Origin: Pedobacter sp. Hv1 | Lineage (GTDB): Bacteria > Bacteroidota > Bacteroidia > Sphingobacteriales > Sphingobacteriaceae | Reading direction: 5' to 3' | Length of the DNA: 64,000 nucleotides | NCBI RefSeq assembly: GCF_001412215.1 | Contig: NZ_LLWP01000001.1 | Span: 62,001-126,000, forward strand | Part shown: piece after piece, positions 24,318 through 32,988 of the stretch | Layout: the number at the start of each line of letters is the position of its first letter | Position numbering within the stretch: position 1 is the stretch's first letter | Position numbers and translations under genes: made by a program | Notes under the pieces: model-generated | What the model was told of the DNA's origin: nothing | Databases searched by the model: none | What the model saw: only the letters and a program-made list of their open reading frames with translations

Positions 24318-24590
24318 ATGAAACTTATTACAATTAAAACAGACGAAAAAGGAATTTCTATTCATATTCCTAAAACTCTACTTGTGCATACTCAAAGAAA
24401 CCACCCAGAGTACCCGCTAATTATTAGAGATAATCAAAAATTCATGGAAGCAGTTGCAAAAGAATTAGAACAAAGCCAAGATAACGATACAGGGCTATCA
24501 AAATTACAAACATTGATTGATGAAACATCTTATGATGTCGCCGATGATTGTCCAGATTTTTGTGACTTCAAGGAATTTATTCTTGATTAA
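24318..24590 (+). CDS. Hypothetical prophage protein
   Basis: 90 aa from the ATG at 24318 (MKLITIKTDEKGISIHIP). Acidic C-terminus (DVADDCPDFCDFKEF). A start 42 bp earlier is possible but less likely. Not recognised. Confidence 0.6.
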   Translation: MKLITIKTDEKGISIHIPKTLLVHTQRNHPEYPLIIRDNQKFMEAVAKELEQSQDNDTGLSKLQTLIDETSYDVADDCPDFCDFKEFILD

Positions 24591-24633
24591 TAATTGCCCC
24601 TATTTATTAACCCCTCAACAAACCATAGAAATA

Positions 24634-24822
24634 ATGAACGAACTATTAAAAATCCTTAATGAAAGGAAAGACAACATCAAATCATTGCATTTTGACAATG
24701 TAACAGGATATGCTACCATTGAATATTTTGGTAAGTATGGAGTTAAAGACCTAATAGAGTTTAGGGAAGATGAAGGTGAAGAATTAGGCCAATCACTATT
24801 CTTCGATTTTAAAAGAAGTTAA
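24634..24822 (+). CDS. Small protein, paralogue A of a pair
   Basis: 62 aa from the ATG at 24634. Contains LHFDNVTGYATIEYFG, which recurs in altered form in the gene at 25035. Unknown function. Confidence 0.55.
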   Translation: MNELLKILNERKDNIKSLHFDNVTGYATIEYFGKYGVKDLIEFREDEGEELGQSLFFDFKRS

Positions 24823-24841
24823 ACCATAGAAATTAACAATT

Positions 24842-25027
24842 ATGAAAATATTTAAAAGCAAATGGGGCAAATGGACTGATTTAACAATCGGAAATTATTG
24901 TGAAACAAGGTATTTATTACAGGGCCGAAGACATTCAAATGGTAAAGTTGAATTTAGAGTTGTTAAATCCAGTGCCATTTTTTCTGCTGAAAAACTACAA
25001 TTATCGGATTTAGAAAAGTTAACCTAA
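24842..25027 (+). CDS. Small hypothetical protein
   Basis: 61 aa, basic, KSKWGKWTDLTIGNY start; probably a small beta domain. Lies between the two paralogues. Unknown. Confidence 0.55.
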   Translation: MKIFKSKWGKWTDLTIGNYCETRYLLQGRRHSNGKVEFRVVKSSAIFSAEKLQLSDLEKLT

Positions 25028-25034
25028 AAATAAA

Positions 25035-25208
25035 ATGAAAAAACTAGCAGGAGCACTAAACAGAGCTACAGGAGTTAGCGAATTAGTATTTGACAATACA
25101 ACAGGTAATTGCACAATTAAGTTCTATGATGAAAGATTAGAGCCAAATATCATAGATTTCATTTCAGATGATGGTGAATTGCTAATAGACTTTTTAAATA
25201 ACGCATAA
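25035..25208 (+). CDS. Small protein, paralogue B of a pair
   Basis: 57 aa. LVFDNTTGNCTIKFYD followed by an acidic IIDFISDDGELLIDF mirrors paralogue A (LHFDNVTGYATIEYFG, then IEFREDEGEEL). Probably arose by duplication. The 25209-25307 gap has only an 18-codon frame at 25213. Confidence 0.5.
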   Translation: MKKLAGALNRATGVSELVFDNTTGNCTIKFYDERLEPNIIDFISDDGELLIDFLNNA

Positions 25209-25307
25209 TTAATGAAACACGAGATAACATTAGGCGATAATACCATAGTAGCGGCGACACACAATTAAAAATTAAAACCTTAAGGTGTATAGGAAACCTT
25301 TTTAATT

Positions 25308-25520
25308 ATGAATGTAGGACAATTAGAAGAAATCTTTAGAAATATCAAGGATAAGTCTATGGATGTTATGCTTGATCAGTTCGATGATCAGTTCGATGAT
25401 GAGTGCCGTTATGGGATGGCACAAAAAGCATTTGTAAAAGGAGTTCAGTTTCAAGCTCCAGATGTCCCAAAAAAGGAATGGCCAACAATTGATTGTTTGG
25501 TGATAACAGATAAGATATGA
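25308..25520 (+). CDS. Small acidic hypothetical protein
   Basis: 70 aa with a short in-frame DNA tandem repeat (12-bp unit, giving DQFDDQFDDE). The stop overlaps the next gene (ATGA). Unknown. Confidence 0.55.
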   Translation: MNVGQLEEIFRNIKDKSMDVMLDQFDDQFDDECRYGMAQKAFVKGVQFQAPDVPKKEWPTIDCLVITDKI

Positions 25521-25846
25521 AAATAAACTATTTAACACCTATTAAGTCAACGCATTTGGGTTGTGCATGTTGTCCAGGCAACAATCAAATCTTAAGCTAT
25601 GAAACTCGTTTATATTATGGTTTTGGCGGTTATTTAGTGCTGAAAAATGGTAATATTTATTACCAAGCATCTTCGGGTGATGAGTTCTTCGGTTCAAAAA
25701 CATTATTAGATATTGAGAAAGAAGTTTGTTCAGATCATGAAAATGACTATCGCATTATTTTATCATTACCATTGCGTGGTGCGGAATGGCAAAGGAATTT
25801 AGATGGCAATTGGTATTTAATTTCAGAAAATTCAGGCTTTGCATAA
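25517..25846 (+). CDS. Hypothetical prophage protein with CxCC motif
   Basis: 109 aa; GCACCPG near the start may bind metal. Coupled to both neighbours (ATGA upstream, TAATG downstream). Not recognised. Confidence 0.6.
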   Translation: MKINYLTPIKSTHLGCACCPGNNQILSYETRLYYGFGGYLVLKNGNIYYQASSGDEFFGSKTLLDIEKEVCSDHENDYRIILSLPLRGAEWQRNLDGNWYLISENSGFA

Positions 25847-26082
25847 TGGAACAATGGCATATATCGTGTAACGGCAAGAACTGTCAACCTGAGTTAACTA
25901 GTTCTGAGGTTAAGCAACCTTATCCAGTTCTTACATTTAATCTTAATGGAGTTAACTTCTTTGTCGAATTTGATAACCAAAGTGATTACATGGCTGCAGT
26001 CTACCATAAACAAATAAACGTAACAGTGGTATCATATAACCGTGGTAAACGGTTTGCTGGTACTGCATTTAATAAAAAATAG
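25846..26082 (+). CDS. Small hypothetical protein
   Basis: 78 aa from the ATG that overlaps the preceding stop. Beta-rich (PVLTFNLNGVNFFVEFD). Directly precedes the HNH gene without a gap. Confidence 0.55.
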   Translation: MEQWHISCNGKNCQPELTSSEVKQPYPVLTFNLNGVNFFVEFDNQSDYMAAVYHKQINVTVVSYNRGKRFAGTAFNKK

Positions 26083-26568
26083 ATGAAAAAATCAGATAGA
26101 GAGTTTGTTTTTAATAAATTCGGAGGTAAATGTGCTTATTGTGGCAACGAGTTATTAAAAGGTTGGCACGTTGATCATAAAGAACCAATAGGCCGTCGAT
26201 GGAAGTATGTTGAAGGTTCGGCAATCATTGATGGTAAAAAGGTTAATTTAACCAGTCGTGAAATATCAAGATTAAAACAAGAAGAGTTTGATATGGCTAA
26301 AATAGAATGGTTTAAAACAGTTAAGTCTATTGCGGATGGCTGCGATAACCCTGAGAATGAATGTATCGAGAATTATATGCCCGCATGCGCAAGTTGCAAT
26401 ATTTTGAAGTCAAGTATGGGATTAGAAGGCTTTAGAAAAACGATAGCAAATTTTATTAACTCATTAAACCTTTATCACAATCAATATAAGATAGCCAAGC
26501 GATACGGCTTAGTAAGTGAGACTTCCAATCCAGTTATTTTCTATTTCGAAACATTTAACAATATTTAA
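26083..26568 (+). CDS. HNH endonuclease 1
   Basis: 161 aa. CAYCG (zinc Cys pair), then WHVDHKEP with the HNH His pair, and CASCN near the end complete a zinc-finger HNH fold. It may be a packaging-associated nuclease, a homing enzyme, or an anti-competitor nuclease. A second HNH-like gene lies 200 bp downstream. Confidence 0.85.
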   Translation: MKKSDREFVFNKFGGKCAYCGNELLKGWHVDHKEPIGRRWKYVEGSAIIDGKKVNLTSREISRLKQEEFDMAKIEWFKTVKSIADGCDNPENECIENYMPACASCNILKSSMGLEGFRKTIANFINSLNLYHNQYKIAKRYGLVSETSNPVIFYFETFNNI

Positions 26569-26569
26569 T

Positions 26570-26779
26570 ATGTCATTCTTAACTAAAAAAGAAACAGCAA
26601 TGATAAGTGCTGTCAATGCATCTAACAGTATGCTTCTGGATCAACGTAAGGAACTAATAGAAAATATTAAATACAATGCTCGTCTGCGTTCAGATGGTTA
26701 CCGTAGACCAGTTAAAATATTTCTATCAGTTTTGTCTAATTTAAAAAATAACGCTATTGCTGCGGACCTCCTGAAATGA
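26570..26779 (+). CDS. Small basic hypothetical protein
   Basis: 69 aa from the ATG one base past the HNH stop. Helical and basic. Its stop overlaps the next start (ATGA-type). Sits between two HNH genes. Confidence 0.55.
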   Translation: MSFLTKKETAMISAVNASNSMLLDQRKELIENIKYNARLRSDGYRRPVKIFLSVLSNLKNNAIAADLLK

Positions 26780-27300
26780 TTAAACCAAAAGAAGCTAAAT
26801 GCGTCGATTGTGTACCTGACGCGGTTATTAAGCCTTTGATTGCGAAACGGTGCTGTATAGGCCCACACTTTCATTATCAGAAGTATCAACAAGCCAAGTA
26901 TACTTTGAATGCAACTAATAGAAAAAGAAAAAAAGCCCAAACGCTGCGGACAGCAAATAACGGCCAAACACTAGGTAATTGGTTCAATGAGCAAATAAAT
27001 CAAATGCCAAGATGTTGTGAGAATTGCGATATCTACCTTAGTCCAAATGCTCCATGGTCATCACGAGCGTACATTGCACACATAATACCCAAACGAAACT
27101 TCATTAGTGTAATGGTCCATCCATTAAATCGATTATTCTTATGCATCGATTGCCATACTAAATTTGACAATAGCTTAAGCAAGGAGATTGTTAAAATGAA
27201 ATGTTGGTCAATTGCGGTCGAAAGGTTTAATTCTTTTAAACACCTAATATCTTTTGAAGAAATATCAAAATTACCACCATGCCTTGAAGAGGTTTATTGA
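26776..27300 (+). CDS. HNH-like zinc nuclease 2
   Basis: 174 aa. CENC, then AHIIPKRN, HPLNRLFLCIDCHTKFD give the paired Cys and His layout of an HNH-type nuclease. A first Cys group (CVDCVP) at the N-terminus is extra. Lies just before the late region, where lambda-like and HK97-like phages often put an HNH that assists terminase. Confidence 0.7.
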   Translation: MIKPKEAKCVDCVPDAVIKPLIAKRCCIGPHFHYQKYQQAKYTLNATNRKRKKAQTLRTANNGQTLGNWFNEQINQMPRCCENCDIYLSPNAPWSSRAYIAHIIPKRNFISVMVHPLNRLFLCIDCHTKFDNSLSKEIVKMKCWSIAVERFNSFKHLISFEEISKLPPCLEEVY

Positions 27301-27305
27301 AATAT

Positions 27306-27332
27306 ATTTTCCAAACATGAAAAATTTGCAAA
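27306..27332 (+). repeat. 27-bp direct repeat, copy 2
   Basis: Identical to 13294-13320 but here non-coding: the ATG inside is followed by only five codons and a stop. It lies in the 81-bp gap before the first late gene. Confidence 0.8.
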
Positions 27333-27381
27333 TGTAAAATATCATCGTATATTTAGCCATAAGACAGACTAAGTATAGACC

Positions 27382-28059
27382 ATGATTGAAGTATCTGTAA
27401 AAACCCAAATCAACGACTTTGAAAAACTCGCAGCACAGCTTTCAGACAAAGCTGTTGCCACCGCAACATCAAGGGCAATTAATAGGGCTTTAACAAGCGG
27501 TGTTGTATTTATTAAAAAATCTATTAAATCAGAGTTTAATATTAAAAACGCAGATTTGAAACAGATGAAGATTAACAAATCCTCATCTAGTAGTCTAACA
27601 GGGACAATAGCAGTGGGTCGTAGACCAATAAGCTTAACACACTTTAATCCTGTATTCTATACTTCCAATAAAAATGGAGCCTCCAAAATTTCGATTAATC
27701 GTAGGGGGAATAAAACTATTAAATCAAGCAGAAGCCAGTCTGGTGGAGGTGTTACCTTTGAGGTGTTCAAGGGTAAAAAAGTTAATATACCATATGCATT
27801 CATGATTAATAATGATAAGCAAAAACCTGTTTTTGCAAGGGGAAAGTACGTGGGTGGTGGTAGTAATTACAACTTCATTAAAAGGGATAAGCGCTTAGTG
27901 AGTACAGGTCCTGACCTTCCAATAACCAAACTAAATACTACGTCAGTATATGGTGCATTACAGAACAGGACTGTTAACAAGGATGTTAATACGACAGTGA
28001 TGGATTTGTACTCTAAGAGGTTAGAGGTAGAATTAAAAAACTTAATAAATAGACTTTAG
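27382..28059 (+). CDS. Prophage minor tail protein Z-like
   Basis: 225 aa. Start resembles GpZ family proteins (IEVSVKTQINDFEKLAAQL; conserved Ala/Arg-rich helix ATATSRAINRAL), basic middle and NIPYAFMINNDKQ near the loop seen in minor tail proteins. Its place before terminase is unusual relative to lambda but is seen in some Mu/P2-like prophages. Confidence 0.65.
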   Translation: MIEVSVKTQINDFEKLAAQLSDKAVATATSRAINRALTSGVVFIKKSIKSEFNIKNADLKQMKINKSSSSSLTGTIAVGRRPISLTHFNPVFYTSNKNGASKISINRRGNKTIKSSRSQSGGGVTFEVFKGKKVNIPYAFMINNDKQKPVFARGKYVGGGSNYNFIKRDKRLVSTGPDLPITKLNTTSVYGALQNRTVNKDVNTTVMDLYSKRLEVELKNLINRL

Positions 28060-28169
28060 TAATAATAAATTAAGAAGTACCAACCTCTGTAGGTTTTTTG
28101 GGTCCTCCCTATCCCCTACCGATGCGGGGTGGTAAGCTCCCAAACTTTAACACGTGGGACCAGTTTTGT

Positions 28170-28519
28170 AAGTCCGAATTTCTAGTTAAATAATAATGAC
28201 CGTTAAAAGTGATCAATTTCTTTCTAAGAGTGCTTACGCAAGATACCTTGGTGTTAATGAAAAAGCAATTCGAAAAGCGATTGAAGAAGGCAAGATAAAA
28301 AAAGGCTATGATGTTGTAAAAAAGAAAGTTAACGTAAAAGAAGCAGATAAGGAATATGGATTTCTACACAAAAATGCAACTGCTAAACCAGGAATAAGCA
28401 AAGCAAAAAGAGTAGATAAAATTACTGACAAAGTGTCTGTAGCAAGTCCGAAAAAAGTAGTCAAGTCCGAAAAAATACAAAGTCCGAAATTTGATACCGA
28501 TAAAATTGATAAGTCCGAA
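28170..28519 (+). repeat. Five copies of AAGTCCGAA around the small terminase gene
   Basis: Exact copies at 28170, 28444, 28463, 28480 and 28511 (one upstream, four inside the gene). In the gene they are read in two frames (Ser-Pro-Lys and Lys-Ser-Glu), so the DNA word rather than the peptide is conserved. Candidate packaging (cos/pac) binding sites. 28060-28169 also holds a weak hairpin (AACCT/AGGTT plus T4, 28082-28099). Confidence 0.55.
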
Positions 28520-28894
28520 AACTTAGATGATGAAATAACCGATGATTCCGAAGATTTAGATTATGAAACTTTATTGCTCAAGATTCCTGTTCATGACAAA
28601 CTTGATTATAAAGAGACTGTCAGGAGACGTGAGATCCTGCAGCTTGCATTGGATAAGAAAAAGCTGGAAGAATTAGAAGGTGTTCTTGTTCGGAGAAGTG
28701 ACGTATATAAAGCTTTGTACGCTTTGGGTAGTCAATTAAAAAAGGCGATAAGTTCAATACCAGCGAGGTGCATTGATGATGTTCTTAGTGCTGAAAATAA
28801 AGTGGAAGCAATAAATGTTCTTAATGATGAAATCACAAACGTGCTTAATACATATGCAAATTTTAGTAAAGTGAACGTCTCCCCGAAAACGTAA
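28196..28894 (+). CDS. Terminase small subunit (Nu1-like)
   Basis: 232 aa. N-terminal helix-turn-helix (SAYARYLGVNEKAIRKAIEEG) binds DNA in this family; a Lys/Asp/Ser-rich linker (85-120) carries the DNA repeats; the C-terminal part (RREILQLALDKKKLEEL, then VLVRRSDVYKALYALG) is the gpNu1-type oligomerisation region. Starts packaging with the large subunit, whose ATG is the next base. Confidence 0.85.
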   Translation: MTVKSDQFLSKSAYARYLGVNEKAIRKAIEEGKIKKGYDVVKKKVNVKEADKEYGFLHKNATAKPGISKAKRVDKITDKVSVASPKKVVKSEKIQSPKFDTDKIDKSENLDDEITDDSEDLDYETLLLKIPVHDKLDYKETVRRREILQLALDKKKLEELEGVLVRRSDVYKALYALGSQLKKAISSIPARCIDDVLSAENKVEAINVLNDEITNVLNTYANFSKVNVSPKT

Positions 28895-30808
28895 ATGAAC
28901 AATTATAGTTTAGATATCGACTTGTTACCAGTGGATGGTTTTGATTACTCCATCTTAGATGGGTTTTTATCTGCTATACAGCCAGATCCAATTATGACTG
29001 TATCAGAATGGGCAGATACAAATAGGGTATTACCAACTACCGTTGCAGAACCCGGGCCTTGGAGGACAAGTAGGACACCATATTTAAAAGAAATAATGGA
29101 TAAGCTATCCGTTATTGATCCTGCTCGTGAAATCTGGTGGCAGAAGCCTTCACAGGTTGGTGCTACTGAAGCAGGTAATAACTGGTTAGGCTATATTATA
29201 GATATTGCAGCTGCTGCAACTATGTACGTTATGCCTACTGACCATCTGATGAAAAAGACGTCAAAGACCAGAATTCAACCAATGATCAAAGATAGTGATA
29301 GGTTAAGGGCTAAAATCAAACCGTCAAACAGCAAGGAAGGTGGAAATACAATTTTGGACAAGGAATTTGACGGTGGTTACCTAACAATGATTGGTGCTAA
29401 TTCAGCTGTTGGACTTTCTTCTACGTTCGTCAGGTTTCTTTATATGGATGAGCTGGATAGATATCCCCAAGATGTGGATGGCGAAGGTGATGTAATCGGA
29501 TTGGCAAAAACAAGGACTTCGACATTTGGAGATCGTAGAAAAATATTTGGCCCATCAACCCCAACCATAGATGGATTAAGTATTATCTCAAAAGAAATTA
29601 AAAAAACTGGCCAGAGACATTTTTTTGTTCCGTGCTTAAGCTGTGGAACCATGCAGCATCTTAAATTCTCACAATTAAGATATGAAGAGGGCAAATATGA
29701 TGATGTTAGGTATGAATGTGAGCATTGCAATGACCTAATACCTGAGAGACAAAAAACCAAAATGCTTCAGGCTGGTCAATGGAAACCCCTATTCCCAGAA
29801 AAAGAAGATGGATTTGTTTTCGGATATGTGATGAATGCCTTATACTCTCCTTTAGGTTGGTATAGTTGGGCCCAAATGGCAAAGGAGCATGATGAAGCCC
29901 AGAATGATATTCCAAAACTTATAGTTTTTACAAATACAAAACTTGGAGAAACCTATAAGATAAAAGGTGAGCAACCCGATTGGGAAGCTCTTTATAATAA
30001 ACGCGAAACTTACAAGATAAATACACCTAATGATAAAGTCGTTTTAATTACTGCTGGAGTCGATATACAACCCGACAGGATCGAAATCGAAATAGTTGGG
30101 TGGGGAAAAGGTAAAGAGAGCTGGAGTTTGGATTACCGTGTTTTCTATGGTAGTACAAATAGTGAAAATGATATAGTTTGGGATAATCTAAAAAACATTG
30201 TCAATGAGCAATGGACACGAGAAGATGGTGCGGTCCTTCCACTTAGGATGATGGCGGTAGATAGTGGCAACAACACCAATGTCGTGTATAGTATATGCCG
30301 TAAATTTGATAAAAGCAGGGTTATTCCAATTAAAGGAAGAGATACAATGGCCGTAATTGTATCTCATCCAAAACCCGTTGACACTGCTCAATCCGGGAAA
30401 ACCATTAAGGCTGTTGAGGTGTGGTCAGTGGGTGTTTCATTAATTAAAGCAGAACTATATGGATGGTTAAAGTCCCAAATAAAAGAAGATCAACCTACGC
30501 CATTTGGATATTGCCACTTTCCAATGTACGATGAAAACCATTTTAAAAGTATAACAGCTGAGAAAATGGAGTTTGTTAAGGATTCAAAAGGCTATACCAA
30601 GCCCAAATGGGTAAAGAAGTATGAAAGAAATGAGAGATTGGATTGTCGAGTATATGCCAGAGCTGCCGCAAATGTCGCTGGAATGGACAGGTGGACTGAT
30701 GAGAACTGGGAGACATTAAATAACAATTGCTTAGACAGCATTATCAAGGTTGAGAACAAACCTAATCCAAAGAAAAAACCAGGCAATGATTTCTGGCGTG
30801 GAAGATAA
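28895..30808 (+). CDS. Terminase large subunit (lambda gpA family)
   Basis: 637 aa. Begins with the gpA-type WADTNRVLP and EPGPWRTSRTPYLKEIMD; Walker A-like KPSQVGATEA (about 84-93); DELDRY as Walker B; a zinc-like CxxC...CEHC segment; and the C-terminal nuclease region with ITAGVDIQPDRIEIEIVGWG. It translocates phage DNA into the prohead and cuts it. The family works with a cos-like or headful start site. Confidence 0.95.
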   Translation: MNNYSLDIDLLPVDGFDYSILDGFLSAIQPDPIMTVSEWADTNRVLPTTVAEPGPWRTSRTPYLKEIMDKLSVIDPAREIWWQKPSQVGATEAGNNWLGYIIDIAAAATMYVMPTDHLMKKTSKTRIQPMIKDSDRLRAKIKPSNSKEGGNTILDKEFDGGYLTMIGANSAVGLSSTFVRFLYMDELDRYPQDVDGEGDVIGLAKTRTSTFGDRRKIFGPSTPTIDGLSIISKEIKKTGQRHFFVPCLSCGTMQHLKFSQLRYEEGKYDDVRYECEHCNDLIPERQKTKMLQAGQWKPLFPEKEDGFVFGYVMNALYSPLGWYSWAQMAKEHDEAQNDIPKLIVFTNTKLGETYKIKGEQPDWEALYNKRETYKINTPNDKVVLITAGVDIQPDRIEIEIVGWGKGKESWSLDYRVFYGSTNSENDIVWDNLKNIVNEQWTREDGAVLPLRMMAVDSGNNTNVVYSICRKFDKSRVIPIKGRDTMAVIVSHPKPVDTAQSGKTIKAVEVWSVGVSLIKAELYGWLKSQIKEDQPTPFGYCHFPMYDENHFKSITAEKMEFVKDSKGYTKPKWVKKYERNERLDCRVYARAAANVAGMDRWTDENWETLNNNCLDSIIKVENKPNPKKKPGNDFWRGR

Positions 30809-30837
30809 ACTTATTCATCATTTAAATTAATATCAAT

Positions 30838-31176
30838 ATGGAAATTGAAATCCCTCAAAAAATTGAAGAAATCATAATCAAGGCCGCAAGTGTACATTTC
30901 GGTTTAGAAGTAAAAGAGTATACCGAGAATAGAAGTAAAGACCATTACTCATCCTATCAAAGGTTCATTGCTATTTATCTATTACGTGAAAACACCCTAC
31001 TTTCTTTCGAAGCTATTGGGAAATTCTTTGGCAGAAAAGATTGTACCACAAGGAACGGCTATAATCAAATAAGTGGCCTTGAAGCTATCAAAGATAGACG
31101 AACAATAACCGATATACGTGAAATCACAAGCATTATAGATAGTTTTACAGAACAAAAGAAAAAGAATTATTCATAA
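30838..31176 (+). CDS. Stand-alone DnaA domain IV-like DNA-binding protein
   Basis: 112 aa. The pattern FGLEVKEYTENRSKD, RFIAIYLLRENTLLSFEAIGKFFGRKD, CTTRNGYNQI matches the DnaA C-terminal helix-turn-helix that reads DnaA boxes (LLRE-x-SL-x-IG-x-x-F-G-R-D). No ATPase domain. It could sequester host origin boxes or regulate the late operon. Unexpected between terminase and portal. Confidence 0.75.
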   Translation: MEIEIPQKIEEIIIKAASVHFGLEVKEYTENRSKDHYSSYQRFIAIYLLRENTLLSFEAIGKFFGRKDCTTRNGYNQISGLEAIKDRRTITDIREITSIIDSFTEQKKKNYS

Positions 31177-31376
31177 TGTATACTATTGAACAATATAATA
31201 TCTTAAGTTCGGCTATTGCACAGGGCGCATTACGTGTGAGGTATGGCGATAAAGAGGTAGAATATAGATCTTTAAAGGACATGTTGGCGGTTCAGAAACT
31301 TATGTATGAAGAGTTATTCCCGACTAAAATAAAAACCTCCAGAACATACGGTTCATATTCAAAAGATATTCAATAA
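31176..31376 (+). CDS. Head-tail joining protein (gpW-like)
   Basis: 66 aa: a helix, a beta hairpin (ALRVRYGDKEVEYRS) and a second helix, the gpW layout. In lambda-like phages gpW sits at the portal vertex. Overlaps the preceding stop and is followed directly by the portal gene. Confidence 0.75.
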   Translation: MYTIEQYNILSSAIAQGALRVRYGDKEVEYRSLKDMLAVQKLMYEELFPTKIKTSRTYGSYSKDIQ

Positions 31377-32848
31377 TGGATTTGCTAAATAAGTTGTTTC
31401 GGGCTGTTGCCCCAGGTATTGCGGTAAAAAGGTTGCAAAACCAAGCTGCTTTTGACATATTGGATAAAGGTATCAGAAAATACGAAGGTGCTGGAAAAGG
31501 CCGCAGGTTTAGCGACAATAACTTGCAATCATTATCTCAAAATACAGACACGAACAACTCGCTTCCAATGCTAAGGACTCGGTCACGTGATGCAAATAGA
31601 AATAATCCATATGCTAAAAATGCCACCCGTAAGATTACAAACAATGTTGTTGGTACCGGAATATTGGCAACTCCGGTAAGTAAGAGCAAACCAACCGTCA
31701 AGAAGGTTAAAGAGTTGTGGAAAGCATGGTCGGATAGCATAATGTGCGATTATGATGAGTTGCAAAATTTTTATGGTATCCAGGCACTTGTAATGGATAC
31801 TGTTGTTAAATCTGGTGAATGCGCCGTTAGAAAAATCTTAAAGAAACTAGATCCCCTTACCAATTTGGTACCTTTACAGTTACAAGTATTAGACCCAGAT
31901 TTTATAGACCTTGATAAAAATAAAAAACCTGGCGATGGGGATTACATTGTCAATGGTATCCAGTACGATGCGTTAGGTAAGAAAAAGGGGTTTTGGATAT
32001 TCTTATATAATCCTAAGGAAGTCAAGTCAGAAAGTATACTAATACTAAAATCTGAGATATCACACATTTTTAAGGTTGAAGATCCAGGACAAAATCATGG
32101 GTCACCTTGGAATTCGTCTATTATTTTACGAATGTTAGATTTTGACGAACTTGAGGATGCCCAGATAGTGAAACAAAAAGTTGCTGCATGTTTTGCGGCC
32201 TTCGTAACTAAGCCGGATGCAACATCCGGTATGCCAGTAGATGATGGAACAAATATTGCCGAACGTCTTGCGCCTGGTGTTATAGAGCGTCTTGCTCCTG
32301 GTGAAACCATTTCATTTTCATCGCCACCATCAACCGAAGGATTTAAAGATTTAAGTAGACAAAGTTTACAGGGCCAGGCAGCGGGAATGGGCATGAGTTA
32401 TGAAGTTTTTTCTGGTGATCTGTCAAATGTTAATTTTAGTAGTGGCCGTATGGGTCATTTAGAATTCCAAAGGGGGATTGAGATCATCCAATGGAATATG
32501 CTCATCCCAATGTTTCTTGATCAGGTATGGGGATGGTTTATTGAGGCAGCTGTTCTTTCAGGGCTATTAAGTAATAACCAGGTAACCGTTTCTTGGACAC
32601 CTCCTCGCCGTGAAATGATCGATCCATTAAAAGAAATACAGGCAAAAATAAAATCTATTAGGGCTGGATTAATTAGTTGGCAAGATGCAGTTAGAGAACT
32701 TGGTTATAATCCTGAAGATATAATGGCACAAATGATTGAAGACAAAAATCGTTTTGATAATGCCGGAGTAATGCCCGAAAGTGATCCTCGATATGATGCA
32801 GATAAAATGGGTAAAATCATTGAAGAGCCGATTGATAAAACCGTGTAA
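31376..32848 (+). CDS. Portal protein (lambda gpB family)
   Basis: 490 aa. The N-terminal RSRDANRNNPYAKNATRKITNN motif and ESEC-like VKSGECAVRKIL are typical of the family, as is SYEVFSGDLSNVNFSSGR near residue 340. Forms the dodecameric DNA entry ring that binds terminase and the tail connector. Confidence 0.93.
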   Translation: MDLLNKLFRAVAPGIAVKRLQNQAAFDILDKGIRKYEGAGKGRRFSDNNLQSLSQNTDTNNSLPMLRTRSRDANRNNPYAKNATRKITNNVVGTGILATPVSKSKPTVKKVKELWKAWSDSIMCDYDELQNFYGIQALVMDTVVKSGECAVRKILKKLDPLTNLVPLQLQVLDPDFIDLDKNKKPGDGDYIVNGIQYDALGKKKGFWIFLYNPKEVKSESILILKSEISHIFKVEDPGQNHGSPWNSSIILRMLDFDELEDAQIVKQKVAACFAAFVTKPDATSGMPVDDGTNIAERLAPGVIERLAPGETISFSSPPSTEGFKDLSRQSLQGQAAGMGMSYEVFSGDLSNVNFSSGRMGHLEFQRGIEIIQWNMLIPMFLDQVWGWFIEAAVLSGLLSNNQVTVSWTPPRREMIDPLKEIQAKIKSIRAGLISWQDAVRELGYNPEDIMAQMIEDKNRFDNAGVMPESDPRYDADKMGKIIEEPIDKTV

Positions 32849-32951
32849 TCTGATTGAGTTTTTAACATTTTCTAACAAATAAGTGAATTATAGCATAGTT
32901 AATGCACTTTTTTGCGATATTAAAATTGTTAGTATTTAAAGATGGAATAAT

Positions 32952-32982
32952 TATTAAGTAATTACTTAATAGTGTAATTTTG
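32952..32982 (+). promoter_or_regulatory. 20-bp palindrome overlapping a promoter-like element
   Basis: TATTAAGTAATTACTTAATA (32952-32971) is a perfect palindrome. TAATTTTG (32975-32982) right after it matches the Bacteroidetes -7 consensus TAnnTTTG. Transcription would begin near 32989 and enter the structured RNA below. A regulator dimer binding the palindrome would control it. Confidence 0.55.
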
Positions 32983-32988
32983 TTGTAT

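Noticed and set aside
25370..25405. 12-bp tandem repeat as a regulatory element
   Set aside because: It is in frame and simply encodes an acidic DQFD repeat in a small gene.
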